From: CAZSBG01 sp964605145
Lineage (GTDB): Bacteria; Zhuqueibacterota; Zhuqueibacteria; Thermofontimicrobiales; Thermofontimicrobiaceae
Length of the DNA: 64,000 nt
Assembly (NCBI GenBank): GCA_964605145.1
Contig: CAZSBG010000003.1
Location: 58,272-122,271, forward strand
Reading direction: 5' to 3'
Under the pieces are notes generated by a model, which had not been told where the DNA came from, made no database searches, and was given only the letters and a program-made list of their open reading frames with translations. Positions 27,444 through 39,689 of the stretch are shown piece by piece. Every line of letters begins with the position of its first letter. Within the stretch, counting starts at the first letter, position 1. Made by a program: the position numbers and the translations under genes.

Positions 27444-28213
27444 ATTTTTTTCAGAATTTCCCACTTTGTCCTCATCCGAGTTAATTCCTTGCCATCTTTT
27501 TCACGAACGATCTGATGAACGAACGCCGGCGCTTCGCCATCTTCCACCTTTTCTGTTCTGGAAAGAACCCGATCCCCGTAAAACGCCTCGCCGCGAAACG
27601 CCGCTTCGATTTCGGAAAGATGATAGTTTTTCAAAATCTCCTGGGGCACCGTTTCAATTCCCCATTCGATGGATGTCACGTGATTTACATGATTGTTCAA
27701 ATCCAGGTCGTGCATGCGCGCGCGGAACGGAAGCTCGATTTCAGGATTATTGATTTTTGGCAGGGATTCAAATTTATCGTCGATCATCCGTTTTGGATTG
27801 TGGGGATAATCCGGTAAAAATTCCGCCGGCAGCACCGGTTTTTTCGTCTTCAAATCGAGCAAGATCCAAGAGCTTGTGCCCAACACCATTGGATTGTCTT
27901 TTTCATCCACCATTTGAAATTCGCGCAGCGAAAAAAACGTATCCCTCGTGGACGGCCATGTGTTGATTTTGATTTGCTGGCCCCAGGAAGGATAGCAGTC
28001 AATTTTGATGTGGTATCGCGACAACACCCACGTTAAATTTCGCGCGAACAAATCGACGACCGAAGCACCCAACCGACCGGCATGATCGGCAGCCATTTCC
28101 TGAAGAAAATTGAAAATCGTCGATAATTTTACTCGCGCTTTCGCATCCACTTCATACGTTCGAATTGTAAAATTTCGTGTGTAAATATTTTCCAAACGAT
28201 TCCTCCAATACAT
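27440..28213 (-). CDS. Acyl-ACP thioesterase (FatA/FatB-like double hotdog)
   Basis: The 257-residue protein has two hotdog domains (~1-130 and ~150-257). The second carries Asp171, Asn173 and His175 in HDLDLNNHVN, with Glu209 34 residues after the His. This is the same spacing as the catalytic Asp/Asn/His/Glu of plant FatB. It should hydrolyse acyl-ACP to free fatty acid in the cytoplasm. It is coupled to the EcsC gene by a four-base overlap. Confidence 0.9.
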   Translation of the reverse strand: MYWRNRLENIYTRNFTIRTYEVDAKARVKLSTIFNFLQEMAADHAGRLGASVVDLFARNLTWVLSRYHIKIDCYPSWGQQIKINTWPSTRDTFFSLREFQMVDEKDNPMVLGTSSWILLDLKTKKPVLPAEFLPDYPHNPKRMIDDKFESLPKINNPEIELPFRARMHDLDLNNHVNHVTSIEWGIETVPQEILKNYHLSEIEAAFRGEAFYGDRVLSRTEKVEDGEAPAFVHQIVREKDGKELTRMRTKWEILKKI

Positions 28214-28341
28214 TTCCGAATTTTTAATACATTTTAAAAAGACAGTATCGCTTTAATTTGTGATTTGTCTTTTTGATTATTGATTTTTATTTGTATTTTG
28301 AGAGTTGTATTTTATAATTTTTGATCACTGTGAATTAATAG

Positions 28342-29589
28342 CTATCTCCCCCCAACAACCTCCATCGCCATGTGCGCCCACTCCCACAATCGCTGCGGCT
28401 GGTACTGCACCGTGCTGATGTCTTTCATAATTATTTCAACAACGCAGCCCTGTAATTTCTCCAAATCAGCGACTAATTTTTTGCGGGCTGCTTCCAAATT
28501 CCAATTATCAGTTGCCAGCACTGCCGGATTGGGTTTGTATGAAATAACATAATTTTCACCAATATTCGCGGCGGCTTTGTCCAGATCGGCCCACGGGCTG
28601 ATGGAAATCTTTCGCAGATTCGGGATGGATTTCAAAATACTCATTTTATGGTGAAGAGGCTCACAGCACCCATAATAATTCAATCCGAACCGCTCCAGCC
28701 AGCGGCGCTCGTATTGCAGGGCAAATTCTTCATGCATGGCCGGAGATACATCGCAGAATATCTGCGCTGTGGCGCAGCCCCACAAATCAACCGTCCGCAC
28801 CGTTTTTGGATCGAATCCCGGCTTCGGCAGTTCATCGGTGTAGCCCAGGCCACCGGAACCGACGCGAAAATTACCCTCAGCATAGGAGAGAAGATTCAGA
28901 TCGATGTACTGATCCAGCCGGCACAAATACGCGGAAATCAATCGTTCCATAACCAGATGAACCAGCTCCGGCCGCATCGCCAAATCCATCAGCGCGTCCT
29001 GCACATCCCACCAGCGAATCAGTTCATCCCACGGTGCAAACCATTGATGAACGATACCCCGCTTTTTCACTGGTAAAATATCACCAAAGATATTCGACAA
29101 AACCTGAAAATTCTCCTCACTGGCGTTTTCATCGTGATGTATCACCGGCATTTTAATTTTCTCGATATCCGATTCATTTTGGATTTGCTGATGAAATCCC
29201 CGCGAGAGAATATTGCTCTTTTCATCCTGTTTGATAAAATCCACGTCCTCTGTGATGCCGAAACCGGAGTCGCGAATAACCAGGGGCGAGTAAAACGCAT
29301 TTTCAACCAGCATATCGAACGGCGCATGCATCCAAAGGTATATTGTGCGCCGAAGCTCCTGTTCTGTCCATCGGCAATATTCATTTTCGCATTGCAGCGT
29401 TAACTCGCCGTTCACGTCCATTTCATGCCAGGGGAATTCATTAATCCAAACCAGCGGCCGAACTTTTTTGAGTCCATTGAGCCTGCGCCACAAATCCGCC
29501 TTGTGTTGATGTAAAGGTAAAGCGGCAATTTCAGCGACTTTTTCAGCGAGTTGTCTCAGGATGGATTTGTCATTTGAGGATATTTTCAT
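28342..29589 (-). CDS. UroD-domain protein, third homologue
   Basis: About 415 residues from the ATG at 29589; a TTG at 29610 in the same frame is possible. The sequence has the UroD-like pattern of a longer subfamily, with LNYYGCCEPLHHKMSILKSI, ISISPWADLDKAAANIG and YVISYKPNPAVL. The HxC...C zinc site of MtaA is not evident, so it differs from the 25.3-26.3 kb homologue. The substrate is unknown. Downstream spacing to the thioesterase is ~130 bases. Confidence 0.78.
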   Translation of the reverse strand: MKISSNDKSILRQLAEKVAEIAALPLHQHKADLWRRLNGLKKVRPLVWINEFPWHEMDVNGELTLQCENEYCRWTEQELRRTIYLWMHAPFDMLVENAFYSPLVIRDSGFGITEDVDFIKQDEKSNILSRGFHQQIQNESDIEKIKMPVIHHDENASEENFQVLSNIFGDILPVKKRGIVHQWFAPWDELIRWWDVQDALMDLAMRPELVHLVMERLISAYLCRLDQYIDLNLLSYAEGNFRVGSGGLGYTDELPKPGFDPKTVRTVDLWGCATAQIFCDVSPAMHEEFALQYERRWLERFGLNYYGCCEPLHHKMSILKSIPNLRKISISPWADLDKAAANIGENYVISYKPNPAVLATDNWNLEAARKKLVADLEKLQGCVVEIIMKDISTVQYQPQRLWEWAHMAMEVVGGR

Positions 29590-29637
29590 TCCATTATATT
29601 TTTCTATCAATATACGTCAAATAAAACTGATTTTATC

Positions 29638-29816
29638 TATCCTCGATTATTCACATGATATTCCTAAAGGTATCGAGATAACCTGAATGGTGCTGAATTT
29701 AGAGAGTAGTGCATTTTTACGTCTAAAACTGAGTTTCAAATTAATTGATAATTCAATTTGCTAATAATCAGGTAATTGAATCAATTTTATTATAATTACA
29801 TGAATAATTCAGGCTA
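29638..29816 (+). repeat. MITE-like dispersed element, copy 1
   Basis: Terminal inverted repeats TATCCTCGATTATTCA (29638-29653) and TGAATAATTCAGGCTA (29801-29816). The left ~60 bases match copy 2 at 38.9 kb closely, including the phrase CCTGAATGGTGCT, and so does the right end. An internal hairpin CTCGAT (29642-29647)/ATCGAG (29672-29677) lies at the left end. The centre has diverged. It occupies most of a 308-base gap with no gene. Confidence 0.75.
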
Positions 29817-29897
29817 TATCAAAATTATGACCAGGACTTATTTTCCTCTACAATTCAATTCCTTCGAGTCCTGGAGACTTCGCGGCAATATTTCGCA

Positions 29898-30671
29898 CTA
29901 GGATTTTAGAACATAAAAAACATACCCATAATAATCCGAGTATTTCCTGTAAAAGGCCATCTCCTTTTCTTCCAAAGCAAACACCCGGGCCGCGATTTCA
30001 TCACCTTTATATTTTTCCCTGAGCAATTGAATCCGCTGTTGAAGGGGATTATAATAATCATCCCACCACGCGTTTTCCGGGAGAGCAAAATAATCGACCA
30101 CTTGATACCCGGCGCTTCTGGCGACATTCAGATTTGCTTCGATGCTTTGAATGGCCGGGTATTCCCGGGTCCAGAATTCATCCAGTTCGTCTGGAGGATT
30201 TGGTTTGAGCCACGAAATCTCTGTAACAGCAACATAACCGCCGTCTTTCAAGAATCGTTTCCATTGGCGCAATCCTTTTTCAAAACCAATGATGTAAATG
30301 GCGCCCTCGGACCAAATGACATCGAATTCAGCCGGGCTGAACTGAAGATTGAACATGTCTCCGTTTTGAGGGAAAACTCGCTCTTCGTATTTAAGCGAAT
30401 TCACCTGCCGCTGCAACTGATCTATAAATGGCTGATGATTATCCACGGCATGAATGACACCGGTTGAAAGTTCAGCCAAATCCAGCGTTTGATTGCCCGG
30501 GCCGCAGCCGACATCGAGAATTTTCGGATTATTGGGAAGATTTTTCAAAGCTGAAAACGCTCTTCTCGTTGATTCAAGATCGCCTGGGCCCTGTCGGGGC
30601 ATATCGCTGTGAATTTCAAAAAAAATATTTTCCATGTGCTGCTTTGGATTAATTCCATTTTCTTGACTCAT
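29898..30671 (-). CDS. Class I SAM-dependent methyltransferase
   Basis: The 257-residue protein has motif I ILDVGCGPGNQTLDLAEL (~55-72), an acidic AVDNHQ motif II and a typical IWSEGAIYIIGFEKGLRQWK motif. It belongs to the small-molecule methyltransferases of the Methyltransf_25/UbiE type. It follows the esterase gene with four bases between, so the two are cotranscribed. The substrate is unknown. Confidence 0.85.
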   Translation of the reverse strand: MSQENGINPKQHMENIFFEIHSDMPRQGPGDLESTRRAFSALKNLPNNPKILDVGCGPGNQTLDLAELSTGVIHAVDNHQPFIDQLQRQVNSLKYEERVFPQNGDMFNLQFSPAEFDVIWSEGAIYIIGFEKGLRQWKRFLKDGGYVAVTEISWLKPNPPDELDEFWTREYPAIQSIEANLNVARSAGYQVVDYFALPENAWWDDYYNPLQQRIQLLREKYKGDEIAARVFALEEKEMAFYRKYSDYYGYVFYVLKS

Positions 30672-30675
30672 TTCA

Positions 30676-31398
30676 TCACTTCTGTATTTTATGTTTCAAA
30701 AACCATTCATATAATTTCGGATTAGCGTATGTTTCGGTCCAGGAATCATGGGCAGCCTCCGGATAAACAGTGAATTTCACATCCGCGCCCAGCGCGGTGA
30801 GCGCGGCCACCATTTCCTGAGATTTTTCAATGGGCACGACTTCATCCTTTGCCCCGTGAAATACCCAGACCGGGATATGTTTGATTGTTTCCACTTTTGA
30901 GGGATCGCCGCCTCCACACACCGGCGCAATGGCAGCAAATCGATTGGGATATTCCGTAGCCAGCGCCCACGTGCCATATCCGCCCATGCTCAGTCCGGTG
31001 AGGTACTGGCGCGTTGTATCGATCCGATATTCGGCTGTAACATCTTTCAGAAGTTTGTCCAGATTTTCAATATCCCACCACTGATCTTCAGGACACTGAG
31101 GGGCAACAACGATAAATGGAAATTGCTGTCCATGCTCAATCAGCTTGGGTGGACCATGCAGCTTCACTTTCTGGAGATCGTTGCCGCGTTCACCTGCGCC
31201 ATGCAGAAATAATAGTAGGGACCATTTTTTATGGCTTGATTGATAGCTTTCAGGCAGGTAGAGCAGATATTTCACTTTTCCATCATCTTTCATCTCTTTT
31301 TCCAGCATGGTTCCGGGATCTCCTTGTTTATGGATTGTAACTTTGTGTGAACAATTCGAAAGGAATAAAATAACTGTGAATATCACTATTTTTTTCAT
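30676..31398 (-). CDS. Lipoprotein esterase / prolyl-oligopeptidase-like hydrolase
   Basis: About 240 residues from the ATG at 31398, beginning MKKIVIFTVILFLSNCSH with a lipobox (LSNC). The alpha/beta hydrolase has oxyanion LHGAGERG, nucleophile Ser in GLSMGGYGTW, Asp in HGAKDEVVPI and His in PEAAHDSW. It is a minimal relative of the catalytic domain of the 1241-residue esterase at 6-10 kb. It is anchored to a membrane and probably hydrolyses ester side groups of carbohydrates or xenobiotic esters. Confidence 0.87.
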   Translation of the reverse strand: MKKIVIFTVILFLSNCSHKVTIHKQGDPGTMLEKEMKDDGKVKYLLYLPESYQSSHKKWSLLLFLHGAGERGNDLQKVKLHGPPKLIEHGQQFPFIVVAPQCPEDQWWDIENLDKLLKDVTAEYRIDTTRQYLTGLSMGGYGTWALATEYPNRFAAIAPVCGGGDPSKVETIKHIPVWVFHGAKDEVVPIEKSQEMVAALTALGADVKFTVYPEAAHDSWTETYANPKLYEWFLKHKIQK

Positions 31399-31598
31399 TT
31401 CAATCCCCGATAATTTCTGCATTCAGCCTTTGGAATAATTTAGTACAAACTGTTAAAATGTCAAGAGAAAATTTTGAATTGAGAACAAATCATTAATCTT
31501 TATGAAGGGTGATGTCAATTGGAAACATCGGACATTCTATCGTGGTTCATCCGTCTAAGGAAGAAATTGATGGCGTTTCGACCTTTTATACAAATACA

Positions 31599-31627
31599 TT
31601 GCATTTTACAATAGAATTTCATATTAT
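31599..31627 (+). promoter_or_regulatory. Sigma-70-like promoter for the ChaN-PDZ gene
   Basis: TTGCAT (31599-31604) and TATTAT (31622-31627) are separated by 17 bases in the divergent intergenic region, placing the transcription start near 31634 and leaving a leader of ~35 bases before the ATG at 31669. A GAGGTG ribosome-binding site sits seven bases before the start. Confidence 0.5.
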
Positions 31628-31668
31628 GACAATCACATACAAAATAATATCTTTAAACGAGGTGAAAT

Positions 31669-33000
31669 ATGAATAAAATTTTCTTGCTGGTGATTTTTCT
31701 TATTCCAGCGCTCCTGTTAGCGGATGAAGATGAATTCAATACAGATAGATTGCCGCTCGGCAATCCGGCTACAAGATACGATTTTGCCGCTGTTTATAAG
31801 GATAGCATTCTGGATTGCGGAACTCAAAAAAATATTTCATTCGAGAACCTGATTCAGGAACTGAAAAATTACAAGCTCATTCTCATTGGCGAAAGCCACA
31901 CCAACGATTCTCACCACCAGGTGCAATTACAAATCATGAAAGGCCTCATCGAAACAGGGAAAAGCGTTTGTCTCGCGCTGGAAATGTTCAATCCAGCTCA
32001 AAATGAAATATTGAATCAATATACTTCCGGCGCGATTACAGAAGAGAACTTTTTGAACCAATCCGATTATTTCAATACCTGGGGACACAATTATCGATAT
32101 TATAAACCAATTTTCGATTTTGCGCGAGCGAATAAAATTGACATGCACGGCGTGAATACGGAACACTCGTTTGCATCCAAAATTGGGCGCGGAGGATTAG
32201 AATCACTTACAGCGGAGGAACTCGCGCAGCTACCGACCATTGACACCACCAATGCTGAGCACCGATTTTACATTAAATCGGTGATGGAAGGCATGGATGC
32301 CACATCCCCGAAACAATTTGAACGAATCTACCAGGCCCAGAGTCTGTGGGATACGGTCATGGGTGAAGGCGCTATCTCGGTGGCCAAAGAAAATCCGGGT
32401 GCAATTGTCATCGTGCTTGCCGGAAGCGGCCACGTGGTGTATAACCTGGGAATTGGCAGAATCATTCAGGATCGGAGCGAGTTCTCGTTTGCTTCGCTGG
32501 TATCCGTGGATATTCCGGACACAGTTAAAAAATCTGTGATGATGCAAGTTAAACAAGGCTTGAAAAAGAAAAAAGCGCAGGCAGATTCGACCGGATCGAA
32601 ACGTAAACATGGTAAATCAAAAATGCAAATGGCAATGATGCACGGAGCCATGTCAGATGCTGTTCCCTATCGAATTGTGGCGCGCAGCCTGGCCGATTTC
32701 CTGTGGGGCCTTCCGGAAGAAAAACGGGAAAAATATCCATCCCTGGGATTTTCAGTGAATGATAAATCTGAATTCGGGTTTGAAATTAAAATGGTTTACC
32801 CTGAATCGATTGCCGAGCAACAGGATTTGAAGCGCGGGGATATTATTCAGTCTGTCGACGAAAAAACATTCGCAAACAAAGCGGCGCTGAAAAGATACCT
32901 GGGTTCGAAAAATTGGGACGAGATAATCTCATTTGAAATTATTCGCGGCGACAAGGAGGTTCAATTTAAATTTACCATCGTGGATGAAGATGAAGAATAG
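31669..33000 (+). CDS. ChaN-family haem/iron-linked protein with C-terminal PDZ domain
   Basis: The 443-residue protein begins with a signal peptide (MNKIFLLVIFLIPALLLA). Residues ~60-285 are a ChaN/EreA-like domain with LILIGESHTNDSHHQVQ and LALEMFNPAQ; ChaN of Campylobacter binds haem. A Lys-rich linker (KKKKAQADSTGSKRKHGKSK, ~298-318) leads to a PDZ domain (~355-440) with SLGFSVNDKS, IAEQQDLKRGDIIQSVDEK. PDZ would bind a C-terminal peptide in the periplasm. It is one of only two plus-strand genes here and is transcribed divergently from the esterase. Confidence 0.85.
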   Translation: MNKIFLLVIFLIPALLLADEDEFNTDRLPLGNPATRYDFAAVYKDSILDCGTQKNISFENLIQELKNYKLILIGESHTNDSHHQVQLQIMKGLIETGKSVCLALEMFNPAQNEILNQYTSGAITEENFLNQSDYFNTWGHNYRYYKPIFDFARANKIDMHGVNTEHSFASKIGRGGLESLTAEELAQLPTIDTTNAEHRFYIKSVMEGMDATSPKQFERIYQAQSLWDTVMGEGAISVAKENPGAIVIVLAGSGHVVYNLGIGRIIQDRSEFSFASLVSVDIPDTVKKSVMMQVKQGLKKKKAQADSTGSKRKHGKSKMQMAMMHGAMSDAVPYRIVARSLADFLWGLPEEKREKYPSLGFSVNDKSEFGFEIKMVYPESIAEQQDLKRGDIIQSVDEKTFANKAALKRYLGSKNWDEIISFEIIRGDKEVQFKFTIVDEDEE

Positions 33001-33052
33001 CTTTTTCGATTCATTTTTATTTCTAATTTATCACAATTAAAATTTGAGTAAA

Positions 33053-33072
33053 CCAGTGGCATAAGCCACTGG
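33053..33072. repeat. 8-bp-stem hairpin downstream of the ChaN gene
   Basis: CCAGTGGC ATAA GCCACTGG is a perfect tight hairpin 52 bases after the ChaN stop. There is no U-tract on either side, so it is not a classical terminator; it could still stabilise the transcript end or be a REP-like element. Confidence 0.5.
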
Positions 33073-33179
33073 CCTACCCGCTGTTTTCTTTATCAATGCA
33101 ATCGAATATCAGCGCTGTACTCGGATGTCATTTCTGTGAGACGACGAAATAATTCCGAATCATCGCTTTTGCAAATATT

Positions 33180-33668
33180 TTAATACTCTTCCAGCTTATT
33201 GAATTCAGCATTTTCCACCCATGCATCCGGCCGGGAAAGATATTCTGCAAGGCTATCCATCAGGAAGATGTGTTTCTTTTCTTCCTCGGCAATCTTCAGC
33301 AGTAATTTTTTCGCGGCGTCGCCTTCAACTTCGTTGGCCTTTTCAAGATAAAATTGATGGCTTTTCTCTTCGATATCTTTTGCTTTTTCATAAAATTCAA
33401 CTTGCGGCATTTCCTGATTGAATGTCTCATTTTTTTCTTTCATTTCAAAGAATACATTTTTCGCGTCCGACAATATGCTGGTTTCCCTCAATGCTGGATT
33501 ATCCTGTTTTTCGTTTAGTTTTTTCAACAGTTCGAAATGCTTCACTTCCTCGTTCGCCAGGAGATTCAAGATATTTTTCAATCCCGAATGATTTGTTTTT
33601 TCTGCCAGTTCCCGGTAGTAATTTTCACCGTCTTTTTCCATTTGCATCGCGAATTCGTAAATATTCAT
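33180..33668 (-). CDS. Ferritin/rubrerythrin-like diiron protein
   Basis: The 162-residue four-helix protein has the two ferritin-like half-motifs: MEKDGENYYRELAEK with NEEVKHFELL (E..ExxH), and DIEEKSHQFYLEKAN with EEEKKHIFLMDS. It lacks the C-terminal rubredoxin domain of full rubrerythrins. Such proteins bind a diiron centre and deal with peroxide or iron. The start follows AGGAG at a good distance. Confidence 0.87.
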   Translation of the reverse strand: MNIYEFAMQMEKDGENYYRELAEKTNHSGLKNILNLLANEEVKHFELLKKLNEKQDNPALRETSILSDAKNVFFEMKEKNETFNQEMPQVEFYEKAKDIEEKSHQFYLEKANEVEGDAAKKLLLKIAEEEKKHIFLMDSLAEYLSRPDAWVENAEFNKLEEY

Positions 33669-33851
33669 GTTTCGTTCTCCTTGTTAACAATTTATTAAAT
33701 GATTATCTGATTTCCTCATCAAACTAAATAAAATTCAAAATTCCAAAAATCGAAAAAAAAGTTCACATAAATAACAATTTCAAAACTACAATGTTCCAAA
33801 ATACAGGGTAATATTTCGTGCGCACTTTATTGATTAATTGCCAATCAAATG

Positions 33852-37175
<3,324 letters not shown>

Positions 37176-37182
37176 TCCCGGA

Positions 37183-38043
37183 CTACCTCCATTTTGTGCC
37201 AATTTCGCGGACGGCTAAAATCTCGACAAATTTCGACAGAACTTCATCGCGATCTTTCCCACTCAACGCCAGCGCCAGTTGCGCCATGAGCAATCCATAT
37301 TTCACGCCGACATCGTAACGCCAGTCATCTTTTTCAATGGCAAGGTACTGCTCCCGTTTTGCCAGTTCTGCCAGAGCCTCTGAAAGTGTTATGCCGGGAC
37401 TCTCACCGGGATCTTCGATGAGTCGTTCCAGGATATCAAAAACAGTGGGCGTAAGCACATGCATGCCAAAGAAACAAAGATAATAGCCGGCGCGCAGGCC
37501 GGGCACGATCAATCGCTGCTCCGCTTCCGTGGGCGTGGCTTTTTCGATGACTTCATCAATGCGGTACAAATCCGGCTGGCCCTGAATCCGACCGCCACCA
37601 ATGGCGCCGTAAAATGGAAGAAGATTTTCCCGCGACGCCTGCACGGCTGATACCGCGCATTCTTTAGTCTCCGCCACTCGCACAAGATGCTGAGCGCATC
37701 CTTCTTCGTGACGGCTCACATAAAGATGGTCTCCCACCAGATGCAAAAATGAATCATTCCCGATGAAATTTTTGGCGCAATACACAGCATGGCCATAGCC
37801 AAGCTGCTGCTGTTGATGTTCAAAATGGAGGCGCCCGGCATGATCGCCCACAACATCCCGGAACGCAACTTCATCTCCGGGTTGTGTGATCACGCAAATT
37901 TCCTCCACACCGGCTCTCAGCGCCTCTTCCACAATGATTCGCAGCACAGATTTTTCAGTCCCGTCCCGATCGATGAGCGTCTGAATCGGCAAAGTGCGCT
38001 GATTTTTCCCGGCTGCTGTAATAACAGCTTTGGTGATTTTCAT
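37183..38043 (-). CDS. GalU-like nucleotidyltransferase
   Basis: The 286-residue protein resembles UTP-glucose-1-phosphate uridylyltransferases. The N-terminal loop reads TAAGKNQRTLPIQTLI instead of AAGLGTRFLPxTK, keeping the Arg but losing Gly-Thr, and the activation-site Lys region is altered (DRDGTEKSVLR). LHLVGDHLY supplies the metal-binding Asp. QLGYGHAVYCAKNFIG and IGGGRIQ are typical strands. It sits eight bases before the fusion gene, so the two enzymes probably act in one pathway. The unusual loop makes a different nucleotide or sugar preference possible. Confidence 0.8.
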   Translation of the reverse strand: MKITKAVITAAGKNQRTLPIQTLIDRDGTEKSVLRIIVEEALRAGVEEICVITQPGDEVAFRDVVGDHAGRLHFEHQQQQLGYGHAVYCAKNFIGNDSFLHLVGDHLYVSRHEEGCAQHLVRVAETKECAVSAVQASRENLLPFYGAIGGGRIQGQPDLYRIDEVIEKATPTEAEQRLIVPGLRAGYYLCFFGMHVLTPTVFDILERLIEDPGESPGITLSEALAELAKREQYLAIEKDDWRYDVGVKYGLLMAQLALALSGKDRDEVLSKFVEILAVREIGTKWR

Positions 38044-38167
38044 TTTTCACTCCAAAATAAAATAGAATTAATATACTCGTCCCGGCCCAAAATATCAAGC
38101 GGAAAAAAGGTAAACATAAAGATTAAGATTTTTCACATTTGTCTTTGCCTTTGCCCTATCTTCTGCC

Positions 38168-38827
38168 CTATTTTCCAATGCTCAGCGCAATAAGTAGCTG
38201 TCCTGAGTAATAAAACGCCAGGCTGATCCTATTTAATTTGAAAGGATGACGAAATTTATTGATCGCCAAAATCAGATCTGACAGGTAAAACAGCACTGCA
38301 CCACCAGTAATGAACACAGCCCTGGTAAAGCTGAAATATTCATTGTAAAGACTTGCAAAAGCTCGATTCAGCATGACTGTGATAATGATGACATAAAATA
38401 AAACAGGCAGCTTCATCCCTCCAAGCCCTTTGAAGAGATAGGCATAGACAATTGCCGCAACGGTGAATAGAATAACCCCGGGGATCAAATCGTGTCGGCT
38501 TAACTGAAATGGAATTGAAAACGCGATGGTATAAATAATATGCGTCACCAGAAAAAATATCAGCCCCAGCATAAATGCTTTTTTGGATTTTCTGATGAGC
38601 GCCACATCGCCTCCAAAAGAAAAGAGGAGACCGGCAAGGATGAAATAAAAATAAATTGGAGAGGCGAGCTCCCGACTTAACACAGGGATTAAAGCAATGA
38701 AAATAACGGTCAGTGTGGACAAAGGTTTGAATATGCAAATTTGAGTGAGCTTTTCAGCGAATTCAGCCCGAATCAGCAGTGTCACTAAAACAAAGAGAAT
38801 TCCGATAGCAACACAATAAATAATCAT
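38168..38827 (-). CDS. YhhN/TMEM86 family membrane protein (lysoplasmalogenase-like)
   Basis: The 219-residue protein has about eight transmembrane segments. GLLFSFGGDVALI and LYLSDLILAINKF supply the conserved acidic residues of the YhhN/TMEM86 family, whose animal members hydrolyse lysoplasmalogen. The start follows AAGGAG. Acidic residues in the membrane suggest the same hydrolase chemistry. Confidence 0.85.
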   Translation of the reverse strand: MIIYCVAIGILFVLVTLLIRAEFAEKLTQICIFKPLSTLTVIFIALIPVLSRELASPIYFYFILAGLLFSFGGDVALIRKSKKAFMLGLIFFLVTHIIYTIAFSIPFQLSRHDLIPGVILFTVAAIVYAYLFKGLGGMKLPVLFYVIIITVMLNRAFASLYNEYFSFTRAVFITGGAVLFYLSDLILAINKFRHPFKLNRISLAFYYSGQLLIALSIGK

Positions 38828-38876
38828 TGATCTCCTTTCATTATATTAAAATTCTACAGAATTAAAAATAATCAAC

Positions 38877-39046
38877 TAACCTGGATTATTCATTGTAATT
38901 CATTAAGGAATCCAGATAGCCTGAATGGTGCTTAATTCAGAATTCGTTATATCAAACTCTGTTAAATTTCACACATCTCGTTAATCTTTTTAATAACATT
39001 TATTTATATATGTTTAGGTTGAAATCTGTGAATAATTCAGGCTAAA
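38877..39046 (+). repeat. MITE-like dispersed element, copy 2
   Basis: Terminal inverted repeats TAACCTGGATTATTCA (38877-38892) and TGAATAATTCAGGCTA (39031-39046) match in 14 of 16 positions. The internal hairpin CTGGAT (38881-38886)/ATCCAG (38910-38915) differs from copy 1 by a paired G-C to C-G change. An internal ATAGCCTGAAT follows. The right ~110 bases match copy 3 at the window end. It lies between the YhhN and acetyltransferase genes. Confidence 0.8.
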
Positions 39047-39089
39047 AGTAATGAATGATCATTCATCACACAAATTGGCAATTTCTATT

Positions 39090-39659
39090 TCATTCTTGGT
39101 TCATAAATTCGTCCCTCAGGATTCCGTAAAATTCGATGTCTTCAAATACTCCCCATTTCTTCACATGTTTTCTGAGCGTTCCTTCCTTTTTCATCCCGAG
39201 CTTTTGCATCACCCGCCCCGAAGAAGAATTACGGCTCAAGTGATGGGCATAAATTTTATGCAATTCTAATTGTTCAAATCCATATTGCAGCATTGCTCGC
39301 GCAGCTTCTGTGCAGTAGCCATGATTCCAGTATTTTCTTCCGATCCAGTAGCCCATGGCAGCAGTTTCATGAACTTCGGAGATTTCCGAGAGTCCAATGG
39401 CGCCAATGAGATCCTTTTTCTGGCGGTGGATAATCGCTAAAATCACCTCAGTTTTCTCCTCAAACAAACGTTGATGCGTACTGATCCATGTATTGGCCAT
39501 GCCATCTTCGTAGGGATGTGGAATATTTAGCGTGGTGGAAGCGACTGATTTGTCACCGGCAAGTTCGGTTACAACTTGTGCGTCATCCAGCGAGAATTGC
39601 CTGAGAATTAATTTTTCAGTGGTCAAGCGCGGATATTTTTTTGTGGATGTTGGATTCAT
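39090..39659 (-). CDS. GNAT acetyltransferase (RimJ/RimL type)
   Basis: The 189-residue protein has the GNAT pattern LTTEKLILRQFSLDDA, an AMGYWIGRKYWNHGYCTEAA acetyl-CoA loop and NSSSGRVMQKLGMKKEG. This subfamily acetylates protein N-termini or small amines. It lies upstream of nothing related; its nearest neighbour is the kinase gene transcribed toward it. Confidence 0.88.
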   Translation of the reverse strand: MNPTSTKKYPRLTTEKLILRQFSLDDAQVVTELAGDKSVASTTLNIPHPYEDGMANTWISTHQRLFEEKTEVILAIIHRQKKDLIGAIGLSEISEVHETAAMGYWIGRKYWNHGYCTEAARAMLQYGFEQLELHKIYAHHLSRNSSSGRVMQKLGMKKEGTLRKHVKKWGVFEDIEFYGILRDEFMNQE

Positions 39660-39689
39660 TTTTTCTTCAGTCTAATAAATGTGTGTTCT

